In this document: positions 35,100 to 45,734 of the stretch, piece after piece
Numbering within the stretch: the first letter of the stretch is position 1
Layout: each line of letters starts with the position of its first letter
Origin: Isoetes taiwanensis
Taxonomy: Eukaryota; Streptophyta; Lycopodiopsida; Isoetales; Isoetaceae
Direction: 5' to 3'
DNA length: 64,000 nucleotides
NCBI GenBank assembly: GCA_021234155.1
Contig: JAJEKV010000027.1
Coordinates: 4,280,623-4,344,622 of the forward strand
Notes under the pieces: model-generated
Seen by the model: the letters and a program-made list of their open reading frames with translations, nothing else
Told to the model about the DNA's origin: nothing
Databases searched by the model: none
Made by a program: the position numbers and the translations under genes

Positions 35100-35880
35100 A
35101 GAACCGATTAGCTATGCGTGAAGCTTCAGTCGAGGAACATCGACGAAGGCAGGAAACAGTGGAACTCCAAGCCATAACCTCGGCAGACTCCAAGCCATAG
35201 CCATAACTGAAACCCTAAACGACGGGTCCAAGCCATAGCCATAGCCAGCAACTCCTGCAGAACTCCAAGCTTACCTTGATAGCTGAACTCCGGCAGAACT
35301 CCTGATTACCTTGACTATGGCCGAACCTGCTTCCTGTTTCCTGCTTACCTTGACGTCGTGGAATGGCTAAGGTCGGCGATTCCGTTTGTGGCAGGACCTG
35401 CTCGCTAGGTACCGCCAGCAGATAGCCAATAGGCCCTGCCACAAGCGGAATGATCTCTCTCTTACCATTCCACATCACGTCAAGGTAAGTTTGTGTGAAT
35501 TTTTTTTTAGCCAATGATATCTTGCCACGTTACAACCATTCTAATCAAGAATAGAAAATCAATGTAGCATTATTGCCTGACCTGTTACAACCTGTTACCT
35601 CTGCTTCATTTACCTGTCTGCAGTAAAAAAAAGCGAAAAACGACGGAACTCGAAGCCACTATCATAGCCAAAACTATGCTAGACTTCCCAAGCCGTAGCC
35701 GTAGCCAATAACTCCGGCAGAACTCCAAGCCTGACCACCAAGCCATAGTCGAGCTTACCTGAACTCTGTTGAAACCTGAAATGAACCTAAACTCCAATCC
35801 ATAGCTTACCTAAACTCCAAGCCATAGCCTATCTGAACTCCCGCTATAGCATAGCCATAAGCCAAAACCTAAAGAAGCGA
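35100..35880 (+). repeat. Low-complexity 'aactccaagccatagcc' sequence between hairpins
   Basis: The spacers between hairpins are filled with irregular copies of AACTCC(A/G)GCAGAACTCC and CCATAGCCATAGC. A related GCTATGGCTA sequence occurs at 12705-12770 and CATAGCCATAGC at 31548. Confidence 0.5.
35348..35485 (+). ncRNA. Hairpin 2 of three, pre-miRNA-like
   Basis: Inner arms GATTCCGTTTGTGGCAGG (from 35378) and CCTGCCACAAGCGGAAT (to 35451) pair over about 21 bases with one wobble. The outer stem CCTTGACGTCGTGGAATGG pairs with CCATTCCACATCACGTCAAG (35465 onwards). Same two-part architecture and same outer sequence as hairpin 1, but different inner arms. GGTAAGT follows directly and can extend the stem with the preceding CTTACC. 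Confidence 0.5.
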
Positions 35881-35894
35881 AAATTCCTGCTTAC

Positions 35895-36020
35895 CTTGAC
35901 GCAATGAAATGGTCGAGGTCGTTGATTCTAGTGAAGCAAGGCAAGTTGGCTACTGGTAGTAACCAGCCTACCCTGCTATACCAGAATCGGCTCCCTCTTC
36001 CCATTCCACATTACATCGGG
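35895..36020 (+). ncRNA. Hairpin 3 of three, pre-miRNA-like, most diverged
   Basis: Inner arms 35922-35953 and 35961-35992 pair at about two thirds of positions, with many of the rest compatible with G:U. The outer stem CCTTGACGCAATGAAATGG pairs with CCATTCCACATTACATCGG. Start-to-start spacing of the three hairpins is 505 and 547 bases. The repeated flank CCATTCTAATCAAGAATAGAAA follows hairpins 1 and 2. Confidence 0.4.
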
Positions 36021-36039
36021 ATATTTCTTGTAAAAATAA

Positions 36040-39000
36040 CTTACATTACATTCTGCCTCTAGTCTAATCGTGTGATGACACATGGCAATGATTCTTTTAA
36101 AAAATCTATAGTATATTTTGCATTCAATATTTCTAGACATTTACCCAGTATTCTACACATTTACTCAACATTCTATTCAGAGAATGTAATATAAGTGGTT
36201 TTCACGTAATAAAAATGTCACTTTAGGTGATATTCCCATGTGTCAATACTGCCTCCGCTCCTTCGCACATTGGCATTGTTTCCACATGAGAAGGTCATTC
36301 TTGTATACAAAAAGTCTGGTTCTAATTCTAAAAGTTTGATTTCCAATGGGGAAAATTTCTGGCCCAAAGATGAAGATGGACTTCCCAAGCTTCAAATGAT
36401 TGGGCTTTGTTCATTTGAAGAAGTTGTTCTCCGTGTGCTCTCGAAGATAGGTCTGATTCATTGGATTTAAGGTTGTTTTTGCCAGTCCATTCAAGACTAA
36501 AGTCTGTTGAGCATCCAATCTTGCTTAAGCATCATGAAGGAGAGCAAGCTTCCTGTCAGACTTTCAGATTAAGTAGGACACTCGGACTCTTCCAGATTTG
36601 GGATTTACTGGAACCCTTACAACGCAAAAGAATCGTTGTATTTGATCTCAGTCTTCATCGATGGGCTCAGTTTGCTGACCATATTGTCCAGACTATTCTA
36701 TGTTATCTTTCGAACATTCCCAGGATCAATGGCTAGTAGATATCAAATTTCAAGCTCACACGTAACAGGAGCAAGCATTCTATTCCATCTTGGACTACCA
36801 ATTTCAGCAGGAGCAGTTGCATCTACCTCCTTGGCCTCTGTTCTGCAGCTTATTCTTTAGGCAGGTCCGGTTTTTAGTCTCCTTGTTAGAGGTGTTTTGA
36901 TCCCACCATGCTCAAGCAGGAGTATTGGAATTATGAACTTTGGTGGAATCTTCGCCAATGTAGACGTTGAACTACTTCGTGATCTAAGGATATAATCTCT
37001 CCTTTCTTTGTATTTACGGACATCTTGTCCCTCCACTTAATCAACTAATTCTATCATTTTTTTCCATCTCTTGTATATTCAACATAGTCATGGTACCGCT
37101 CCATGCTCAACCGCTGCTGCTCTTGACTATTGGATAGGTATCTTCATGGCTTGTGAAGCGGAGCTATGGGTCTTGCAATTCAGGATGTAACAAAAAATAC
37201 TTGGCCTTTGTTCCTCTAGTCTGACAACATTCAAGACCTATTTTGACCAGGCGTAGCTAAGAACAATCAAATATCACAATTCGTCTTCCGCTTTTGATTT
37301 TCTTGCAAAAATTTTAATTTACTTATCATTTCAATCTCTCTTGCAGATTATCTATGGCTCTTCAAAAGCTTCAAGATTCGGCTATAATTCTTCTGTCAAT
37401 TTCTATAACTCCGGATGCTAATTAATTCTGAATTTCTTATAGAATCTTCTAATTTCAAAAATCCTTTCTCTTTTGGTTTAGATTTGTGAGAAATAGGTTC
37501 ATTGCCCACAATTACGAAAGAGATCAAACTTGGCTCTGATATCAATTGTTACAAATGGAATTCCGGTAAAACTAGCAAGCATAGTTAATCAAAAACAATT
37601 TCAAATCTCTAGATCTGGAACTTCTGGCACAAATTCACCACCCAACCGAATTCGGACTTGCGAACACTGTAATCAGGTTCTCTGGTTCTTCCAATTCTGA
37701 GAATCTGTTATCCAGCTGGATAATTTCTCTAGGACATCAAAAATTTAGGAACAAGGCTCAGACCAGGTTTATCTTTCTAATTCGGATGGGCCTTAACGAA
37801 TAACAAACTTAACTCTAGGATTTCTCCCCTTGCTTTAATTTAGAGGCTTAATATATGCAAGAAACCCTTTAGAAAGAACTAATCTTTTGCTAAAATCTGC
37901 CACATTTTCCTCAAACCAGTTCTATTCGGGTCATATTAAGCTGAGCTATGCGTTTTTCGGTCTGGTCCGCTCAATCCCGGCACACCTCTAGTGTTAATCA
38001 AATCCATGGCCACTAACTCTATAACGACCAGCTAAAAACCAATATCAGCCACTATTTTTAATTTGTTATTACTTTGTTGACTTCTTCTAAGGTTGATAAT
38101 TCAATCTACATTTAAGTTGACTTCTAAGGTTTGATTAATAATTCAACTATGGGTGTACATTCTATAATGCTTTAACTCAGTTCTTATGGCCATTGCATCT
38201 GTGTAGTCTTCTGAACCATATAACATATCTCTTCTTTTGCAACGCCTTCAACTTCCTCCTTTCAGTCCATCCAGTTGCTGGGAAAATGCTTGATAATAGT
38301 GATGCAGTGGATTCTTTGGTGTCTAGAGGGATTGATCCACTTGGTAGGGAATTTATAATGTACCATATAATGTACCAGTATTATTCGCCTGGATTAACAC
38401 TAGATATGGTTCTTGCATTAAAGATGCTTTGCTAGTTCTCGATTCTTGTACCAGATTTAATGGCTCATCAAATTTTAGTAGCAATTACAACTGGACTTAG
38501 AATTCATATTTCAAACTCTATCATAAATGGTCAGAGGATTTGTGTTTCTATGTTAGTGAACTCGCCTTTATCGAGATTGTATAGTAGTGAAGAATGGACC
38601 ATGACATTGTGAATGGCCCAGAATTGACTCATTTATTTCCCGAGAAAAAGACCTTTTCGAGCTTTTGTCGAGACCCTCGTGCGTCTCCGGCATCTGTTTA
38701 ATCTTCCTCTTCTTCTCAGGTTCAAGCTCTCGCTATTATTTCTTAATCTATTCGTGATCAACCTTTGCCAGTTGTTTTGCATTCTTCAGCTACAGAAGAT
38801 GCTCTACCTCCAATTCCAGTGGTATTGTCCTTAGCGCCATCAGATGCACCTATTGTTCCTCCCATTCTTCAAGTTGATGCTTCTGCTTCTAAGGTTCTTA
38901 TGGCTAATGGTCCTAATCTTCAGTGCTCTAAAGAGTCCTGGCAACAGGTCAATTGAAAGAAGGCAGCTGGAAAAAGTCTATTATGTTATCTCATGAAGCT

Positions 39001-39087
39001 ATAATACATTGTACTATTCAATGGTATGAGAATACAATGTCTATTGATTGTCATTTGGATGGAATAGAATATAATGATTGTGATGAG
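36040..39087. other. Decayed sequence; possible retroelement parts
   Basis: Frames at 36240-36470 and 36636-36860 look faintly protein-like but are broken and unrecognised. At 38925-38975 the frame reads KESWQQVN, stop, KKAAGK, resembling the basic C-terminal tail of plant LINE ORF1 proteins such as the one at 11100-11160 here. An LTR/PBS remnant is listed separately. Confidence 0.4.
37531..37950 (-). repeat. LTR remnant with degenerate primer-binding site
   Basis: The minus strand reads TGATATCAGAGCCA at 37531-37544, one base off the usual TGGTATCAGAGC core, two bases inside a putative LTR end TTGTAACA (37547 onwards). A TATA-like CATATATTAAG lies near 37850 in the right direction. The outer LTR end was not located, so the right limit is arbitrary. 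Confidence 0.4.
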
Positions 39088-40347
39088 TGATCCATCATTT
39101 CTTTTCTTTTCCAGGATTCGCCAAGCCAATGTACATTATGAGAGGCTTGATTTTAACATTATGGTGCCATGTTTTTGCAGGCACTATTATGTTGTTTGTG
39201 CTGCATCAAATTTTGCCTTCTTTTCAAGGCTATTGCACTGATAGGTAAGTCTATCATACATGGAAGATTTACAGTCATTTTGTGCTTCGATTTTGGAGAT
39301 GTATTTTCCCCCTTTTCTATGGAGTTTTGTTGTGCAGGATTTGGACTATGAGTTGTACCTGAGATTTGTTGTAAATCAAAGATTTTGCACCATTTTTGTC
39401 TCCACCGTTGCTATAGAATGAACTCCTAGCAAGAACATAACCTTATCTTCCTCTGAAGCTATCCTGTTATACCTCAAAAGACTGAACTAAAGGTTTAGTA
39501 AGTAGCAAAGCCAAAACAAGAGCCTCTTGACGAATCCGTTCTTCTTCTTTGGCTTAGGCTGTAAGCTTTTTGCACTGCCAAACTTGTAGCCCAGTGGTCC
39601 TGGTGAACCTTCTATTTCTTTTCCTTGATAGACATGTTCCTTTTAAGCGCTGCAGCAAACTTTGATTTCAGATGGTCTGTATATGCCAGAGCATTTGTTT
39701 CTCTTCTCATGGATAGGAAATCAGGCTGCATATTCACTATAATATCATAGAGTAAGTAGGCATTTTGAATTTGTTCATGCTGATATCTTTACAGATTGCA
39801 AAGGATCATTCTTTCTTACTTTGTTTGCAGATATGCGAGGCTTGTATGCTTGCATATATTCATGTCATGAATGTTTTGTACTTTTTTTTGTCTAAGGCCA
39901 TTGCATCTACGGATTTCAGATCACGTATTTTATTATTGTTTTTTCTCTGGATGTTGTGGATCGTATCAGAATCTGCAAAATGATGTATATTATATTGATT
40001 AACAAATTACCAGGTTTCTCAACAAACATGGCTGTCAATGTCTAAACTCCATTTGCCAAAATAAGACTAATCTCCTATTTTGGCAGGCCGATTTGCCATG
40101 CTCAATTATTTCTCTTTTATTCTTTATTCCTTCATTGATTATGATATGGCATTTTAGATGTGTTGCACACATTCTACATCTGTTAAGAAAGACCAGGATT
40201 GTATCATTTTAACCATTTCTTGCGGATTTTTTCTAGGATTTGATTCGCAACTTGAAGGCGATTTTGCTCAGGTAATACATCTGCATGTTCCCTTATTCTA
40301 ATAATATCCTATATCTCCTTTACATAATGCAAAAGATGGTTTATTCT

Positions 40348-40350
<3 letters not shown>

Positions 40351-40381
<31 letters not shown>
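40351..40381 (+). repeat. 31-base poly-T run
   Basis: Copy 2 has only an interrupted TTTTTTTATTTTTTT at the corresponding place (about 47002-47016), so the run expanded after the duplication. Confidence 0.9.
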
Positions 40382-40383
<2 letters not shown>

Positions 40384-41539
40384 ATTGAAATATTCTATTT
40401 GATATTTTATTCTTGGATGTAACAACTTCGGTTTTTAGATAATAATGATATTTTTTTGATTTGGCTGCGTCAAGTTTGACACGAGGTAAGTAAATTTGAA
40501 TGAATGGGTCGTATACTTCCATTTCTTACATTGTAAGTGCAATTTTTAGTTCTGTTCATTTGTTATGGTTGTGTTTTTGCTCTAGAGGTGATAAGATTTG
40601 AATAGATAGGTACCCTCATGTCATATTGTTCAGTTTATATTATATTAAGAAGAATGTTTTCAACCAGGATTTTTAGACATGTTAGATATATTGCCATCTA
40701 CCACATTCTGCAATAGTTAAATGGCAGATTTGCCCTTCTTGGAAGGACATTATTGATGGAGTAACATAGAGTAATCTAAGGAATTTGTGTATGCATTTCC
40801 ATACATATGTCATTGTGTGGTGGAAAATAAAGCAATCTTGCTATTTTCTTTTTTAGGAAGAGGGGCGGAGACATTTATCTCAGAATGTTGACAGAATTGC
40901 AAAACCCTCCTGCTTTGCATTCTAAGTTATGTCTAGGGTTCCATCAAGTCAAGATGGGTTGATATAAGTTGTTTTTATGGAGAGGACAAAACACGATACA
41001 ATCAAGCTTTTGTTGCATGAAGGGGTAAGGGTTTTAAGCTTGCTAGAGTAAATTTATCATAGAGTTTGCCATTGTAGCCTTCTAGACATGCTCGATGTGG
41101 GACGTTGAGCTGGTTATGTATGCAATCTTCATCTTTATTTTGAAGGCTTTGGACATCAGGCTCTTGCTCTCCCAATACGTTTAGGCTATAATGCTGAGAA
41201 AAGAGACCTTCCATGAAAGTCAGGTAACATACAGCTTAGTTGCTGAACTTGTATGAACCTTTGCTAGAAGGAATTTTGGCCTATGCGGTTCACATTTGCT
41301 GGCCTTTTTCATACGTAGCCTTTTATTAGTAATTTCAAATTGTGTAGATAAGTGGTCTTTTGTGGTAAGGTAGGCTTTAGGAATATATTTATTGTAATGA
41401 GTTAGATGTTCTTTGTTGTGTAGTTGACGATTGTGGAGTGCTGCTTTGTTTAGTTCTATATATAAAACATACAATGTCTGTTTTGTGCCTTGATTCATTA
41501 TTGAAATCTTCAAAGCTTGAAATTTCGTTTGCTCAATGA

Positions 41540-41890
41540 CATCAGGCCGCAAACGGGTGGGGGTCCACCACAGCATTGGGACCTCCACCTCCACCTATGC
41601 ATCTGCAAGGGTATGGCTATCCAGGAAGAGCTTGAGCAGTACCCTCCTGGTAGCAATATGGTGGTTATAACCACACAATACCTGGTGGGTACAGCTCAGA
41701 ACAGGACCAAGCACCTGGTGGGTATAGCTCAGGATGGAACCAACGTTCCCCTACATCTGTAGCTGCTGGTTAGGCTCTTCCAGCACTGGCATCCACTCAG
41801 CAATCCCAGCCTGAACCTTATGATTCATATTCTCAGCAGGCTCCACTCGGTTTAGGGTCTTATCATGAATTATGCTGGTAGGATGACTTA
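41540..41890 (+). pseudogene. KH-protein-like C-terminal tail, copy 1, broken
   Basis: One frame reads PPPPPMHLQGYGYP, then QYGGYNHT, GGYSSEQDQAPGGYSSGWNQR and QQSQ...YDSYSQQ, with TGA and TAG stops between. This Gly/Tyr/Gln-rich pattern resembles the tails of plant FUBP-type KH-domain RNA-binding proteins. No KH domain is visible. The same stops occur in copy 2, so decay began before duplication. The family call is a composition-based judgement. Confidence 0.45.
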
Positions 41891-42128
41891 TGGTGCTAGA
41901 ATCATTCTTCTTTTAACACGATGGAATTACTATGCGTTGTTAGTTCCTACTCCTAAGTCAACTTCTATATTTAAACTTCTATATTTAAAAAGACTCGATC
42001 ATTGATAAAATGATACGGTTTAAAAACTTCTAAATTTGGAACATTCAACAATTATATAACTGCATCAGAGTTGCAATATCACCATTGGAGCCCAAGTTGT
42101 TGCTAAATCACCATTGGAGCTCAAGTTT

Positions 42129-42490
42129 TCGGATGGGCATATTTGCCCTTTATTCCAAGATCTGGACCGTACATAACGATCCTCGTTTGTGGGGTATGCA
42201 TGTACAAGTTTTTTGTATACTGTATATTAAAGTTTGCAAAATACTATAAGGTTTGAGAGAATGTACTCAATGGTGTTAATTTTGTACATGTATTGTAAAT
42301 TTTTTGGGGCTCTCGTTGCCCTACGTAACCCCCCGTGTGAATATGCACCCAAACCAAAGGGGGTTTAAGGGGGATTTTAATTTAAATGTGTTAAATGCAA
42401 TGGTTTGTGTTAATAATGTTAATGGTAGTTGTGTGTTGATTGCTATATTAAAAAAAAATTTGGGCCCTTCGGGCCCTAAGAAAGGCAAAC
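42129..42490 (+). mobile_element. Truncated copy of the 22-kb fold-back element
   Basis: Contains the spacer (CCTCGTTTGTGGGGTAT, GGGGCTCTCGTTGCCCTACG), the inner arm (42338-42392, identical to the 22.35-22.41 kb arm over 55 bases in inverted orientation), the T/G-rich tail and a GGGCCCTTCGGGCCC hairpin (42462-42476). The outer arm is missing. Confidence 0.75.
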
Positions 42491-44461
42491 GTAGATAAAC
42501 TTTAAGGGCCTAAATCGTTAAACAACCTACTCGTATAAACAGCCAACAAATCTGCACACGAGTTTGCAACCTACTCGTATGAACAACCAACAAATCCGCA
42601 CACGAGTTTGCAACCTGCTGGGCATGGTGCAACCAAACAGAGAACCAGAAAGCCAACTAGAACACCAAAAACAAGATCAAGTGCTTTGTGGGAAACTTGA
42701 TTACGGTTGCTTGCTAGGCGCAAGCGTTCCCTAACCATCTTGTGGTCTTTGACTGAAACAAGAAGAGTGGTAGGGCCAAGCCATACTCGTACTATTGACC
42801 CATATTCCTTGTGCAAGATAAACTGCATACAATGAAAAACCAAGCATGGACACCAACTTTTGTCATTTGAAATGACATTAAGAGCCTGAGCCGTTGTTAC
42901 AAAATGGAAAACAATTCAACAAGCTTGCTCCATGAATAAAACAATTTAACAAGTTAAACTATGTTAATTAATAAACTTGAAGCTCTTATTTTACTCCTCG
43001 CTCTAGCGAGTGTAATTACTTAGTCGGAAGAACAATTCGACATGAGCTTTGCCTTATCTTTGTGCCTTTGCCTTACCGAAGTCGGAGAACAACAACTTCA
43101 GACGAAGTTCACATTTATCTCTTAAATTGAGAACCACAAAAAAAAGTCCACTTGTAATTAAGAAAGGGAGGGACCAACCCGAAAGATTTTTATCTTAGAC
43201 CTCCGGAAAAGACAAATGGGGGTCCCGGTAAGCGATTTCCCTTAATCCAAAGAGCCAAAGAGTTGCCCCAATCTTCGTGATCAACAAAAAGGTAACAAGA
43301 AGCAAGAGCTTTCACATGATGGCAATAGCTTCATGCTCCACATACTCTGCAACATCAGATGAATACGGTATTTGTGCTCGACGGACTTGGTTTGTCCAAC
43401 CTCATCTGGGCTCATGCTTAAGTATCTGCGCTACAGTCGGATAGCAAGATTTAAGTATTGGGCCCATGAATAAAGCATCTGAGATTAGGAATTTGGGTGA
43501 AGTGTCGAAAACAAGCCGTTCGGTTTAAGCATCTCAATGCGGCACAAATCTATTGGCAATGGTCGTTTTTCTCCCTTTAGTCATTTGCGTGTCGAGCTAT
43601 GGATGCATTATCTAAAGTAAAGAAAGCCGATTTGGACAAGACCCATTTGAGCGGCGGTCCACGGAACCACGTGGGGCTGCAAAGGAAAAAAGATAGCATA
43701 AAAAGAACAACTCCCCATTTGCAAGCCATAGCCCATCTCAAATCCCCTTCATAATGAGAACCAGTTCAGATTCTTAAATAAAACCCAGATCCCGCATGAT
43801 CTGTAAATATTCAACACTCACAAATCTTTAGTCTTACTTTTAGCAAATCCTCTTTCGTGCCCATTTGCTGCTTGATTTGGCTTGCCCACATGCGCAATTT
43901 GAGCTCCATGACAGATCGATTAGCTCGTCCATGAAACAATTGGAGCTGACCCCGAAGAAACTTCTGCAGAAAAATCTACCTGGTGCTGACCCATGAAGAA
44001 ATCCCTGCAGAATACACCAATGGAAAAATAAAAGGGGAACCCGACCTACCCCTTGGATCGAACTGCTTCAAAAACACTGCAAAAAACTCTGCAGAAGGAC
44101 CACCCGGGTGGAACAGAGGGAAGAATTAAAGCCTGAGGGTGCAACACCACAGTTAGAATCGGCCACAAGCCCTAACCGTGCCCTAATTCTGGCTGTCTCT
44201 AATCTCAAGAGAAAAGGGCTTTTATTATAAGCCCTTGATCTTTTTGAATTAAAAGAGGGCTTTCTTTGTAAGCCATCTGATCTTAACCATTGAGGAGGAT
44301 GAAACAAAAATTGCACAAATTGCATGCAAAAATTTGGTGCACTCTAGATGTACTGATTAGTATGCCTCGTGCAATACGCCCATGAAATCATATGAAAACC
44401 ATGCCAAAAAGCGTATAAAATCACAAAAAAACCCCCTGTTATAATGCTACATATTCATGTA
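42491..44461. mobile_element. Inserted sequence in duplication copy 1, unclassified
   Basis: Present in copy 1 and absent from copy 2. It begins with the fold-back element copy, has a 44-bp tandem duplication at 42523-42610, and ends with a block (44336-44462) homologous to 21088-21225. No transposase or RT frame was recognised, so a non-autonomous or composite insertion is likely. Confidence 0.55.
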
Positions 44462-45734
44462 AGTTTTTATTAATTGTTGGGGTTTCGGGACAATGGTATT
44501 GTTTAGCCAGCTTTCAATGCATTTCGAAGCTATGAAAGGATTTCAATAAGTAGTTGTATGTAGAACGATTTGTAATTATTGCACTCGCTAGCTGCTTGAA
44601 AGTCCATCTTAGAACGAGGTTTTCATCATGACGCAAGTGTATAAGAAAGATTCCAAATGCATTGCAGTTGCAATTTTCGATTGAAGGCAATGACCATAGA
44701 AAACTATTATCAATGTTTATTATATAAGACAACAATGATCTCAAGTCCACATTTTGTTAATGTAATAAATCAAGCGTAGTAACCAGATACGTTTGTAGCA
44801 ACCTATGTGGAAAAATGGAATCAATTGCTTACTCTTAGAAATATTGGCTTTACTTTCAAGCCATCATCGTGTTGGACAAATATTACAATACTTTTTAGGA
44901 AGCCTAAATATAATTTTTTTTTTATGCAATTGATTGTGCATGAAGAATGCATCCACTCTTCAAGATTTTGTTTTATCAATGAGAATTTAGGAATTAGAAA
45001 ATTTAAAAGACAACCATAAATCCTTCATAATTTGTACTCCATTACGTCTATATCATGACTACATTTACAGGTTCTTTTTTCGGACATTTACAGGTTTTAA
45101 TACAAATTCCCTTAAATTTACCCATTCCGCACGTAAACGACTAATGCCCGGCATCGCCAGGCACACGTTTCTAGTCTTCTCTTTTATTTTAGGAGGGCTT
45201 TGGTTTCTGAGCCTGGAATGCCGCATGTAACGCCTCATGTGGCGTTGCCTCTTGCCCCTTTGCGGGATACCAATGCTAATTTCGAATCTGACCGCCCATT
45301 TGTTTCCTCCTTGCGTTTATGTGGCAGAATTTCGAGCTTGAGGTTTTCACTCCCTGTACTCTATGTATTGGCGCTTCAGACTCTACATCTATGCTCCACA
45401 AGTTTTTGAGCTGGGACGGATCCGCATTTCATTTAGGGTCTCTTCATTAACTTCTTCTCTTCTCTTCAATAATTTCTTTGGTTTCCAAATCTGACCCTAA
45501 TTTTGCAGGATCCCCTCATTAATAGATTGGGGTCATTGGTCTTCTACTAGGAACATGAGCAGCATCGCAGATCATTTCTTGCCATTTGTATTAAAAAATG
45601 CATTCAAATTCTAAGAGCCTGTGTGGTTGTGAAATGCAAAATCACCATTCTTCTTCTTGGCATTCTTTTGCAAACAGGAGCACATTCAGTTCCTTAGAAA
45701 AATCTTGGCCACAGGTTTTTTGGTTTGTGCAAGG

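Larger units (their letters stand above)
39088..45174 (+). repeat. Large direct duplication, copy 1 (with insertion)
   Basis: 39088-42128 and 44462-45174 match copy 2 (45735-49663) almost continuously, differing by point changes and small indels. Copy 1 contains a 2.3 kb insertion at 42129-44461 and 112 extra bases near 44686-44797. It lacks about 160 bases present in copy 2 at 48480-48640. Intron-like TTTTTGCAG and GGTAAGT signals are retained in both, so this is a DNA-level duplication, not a retrocopy. Confidence 0.9.
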
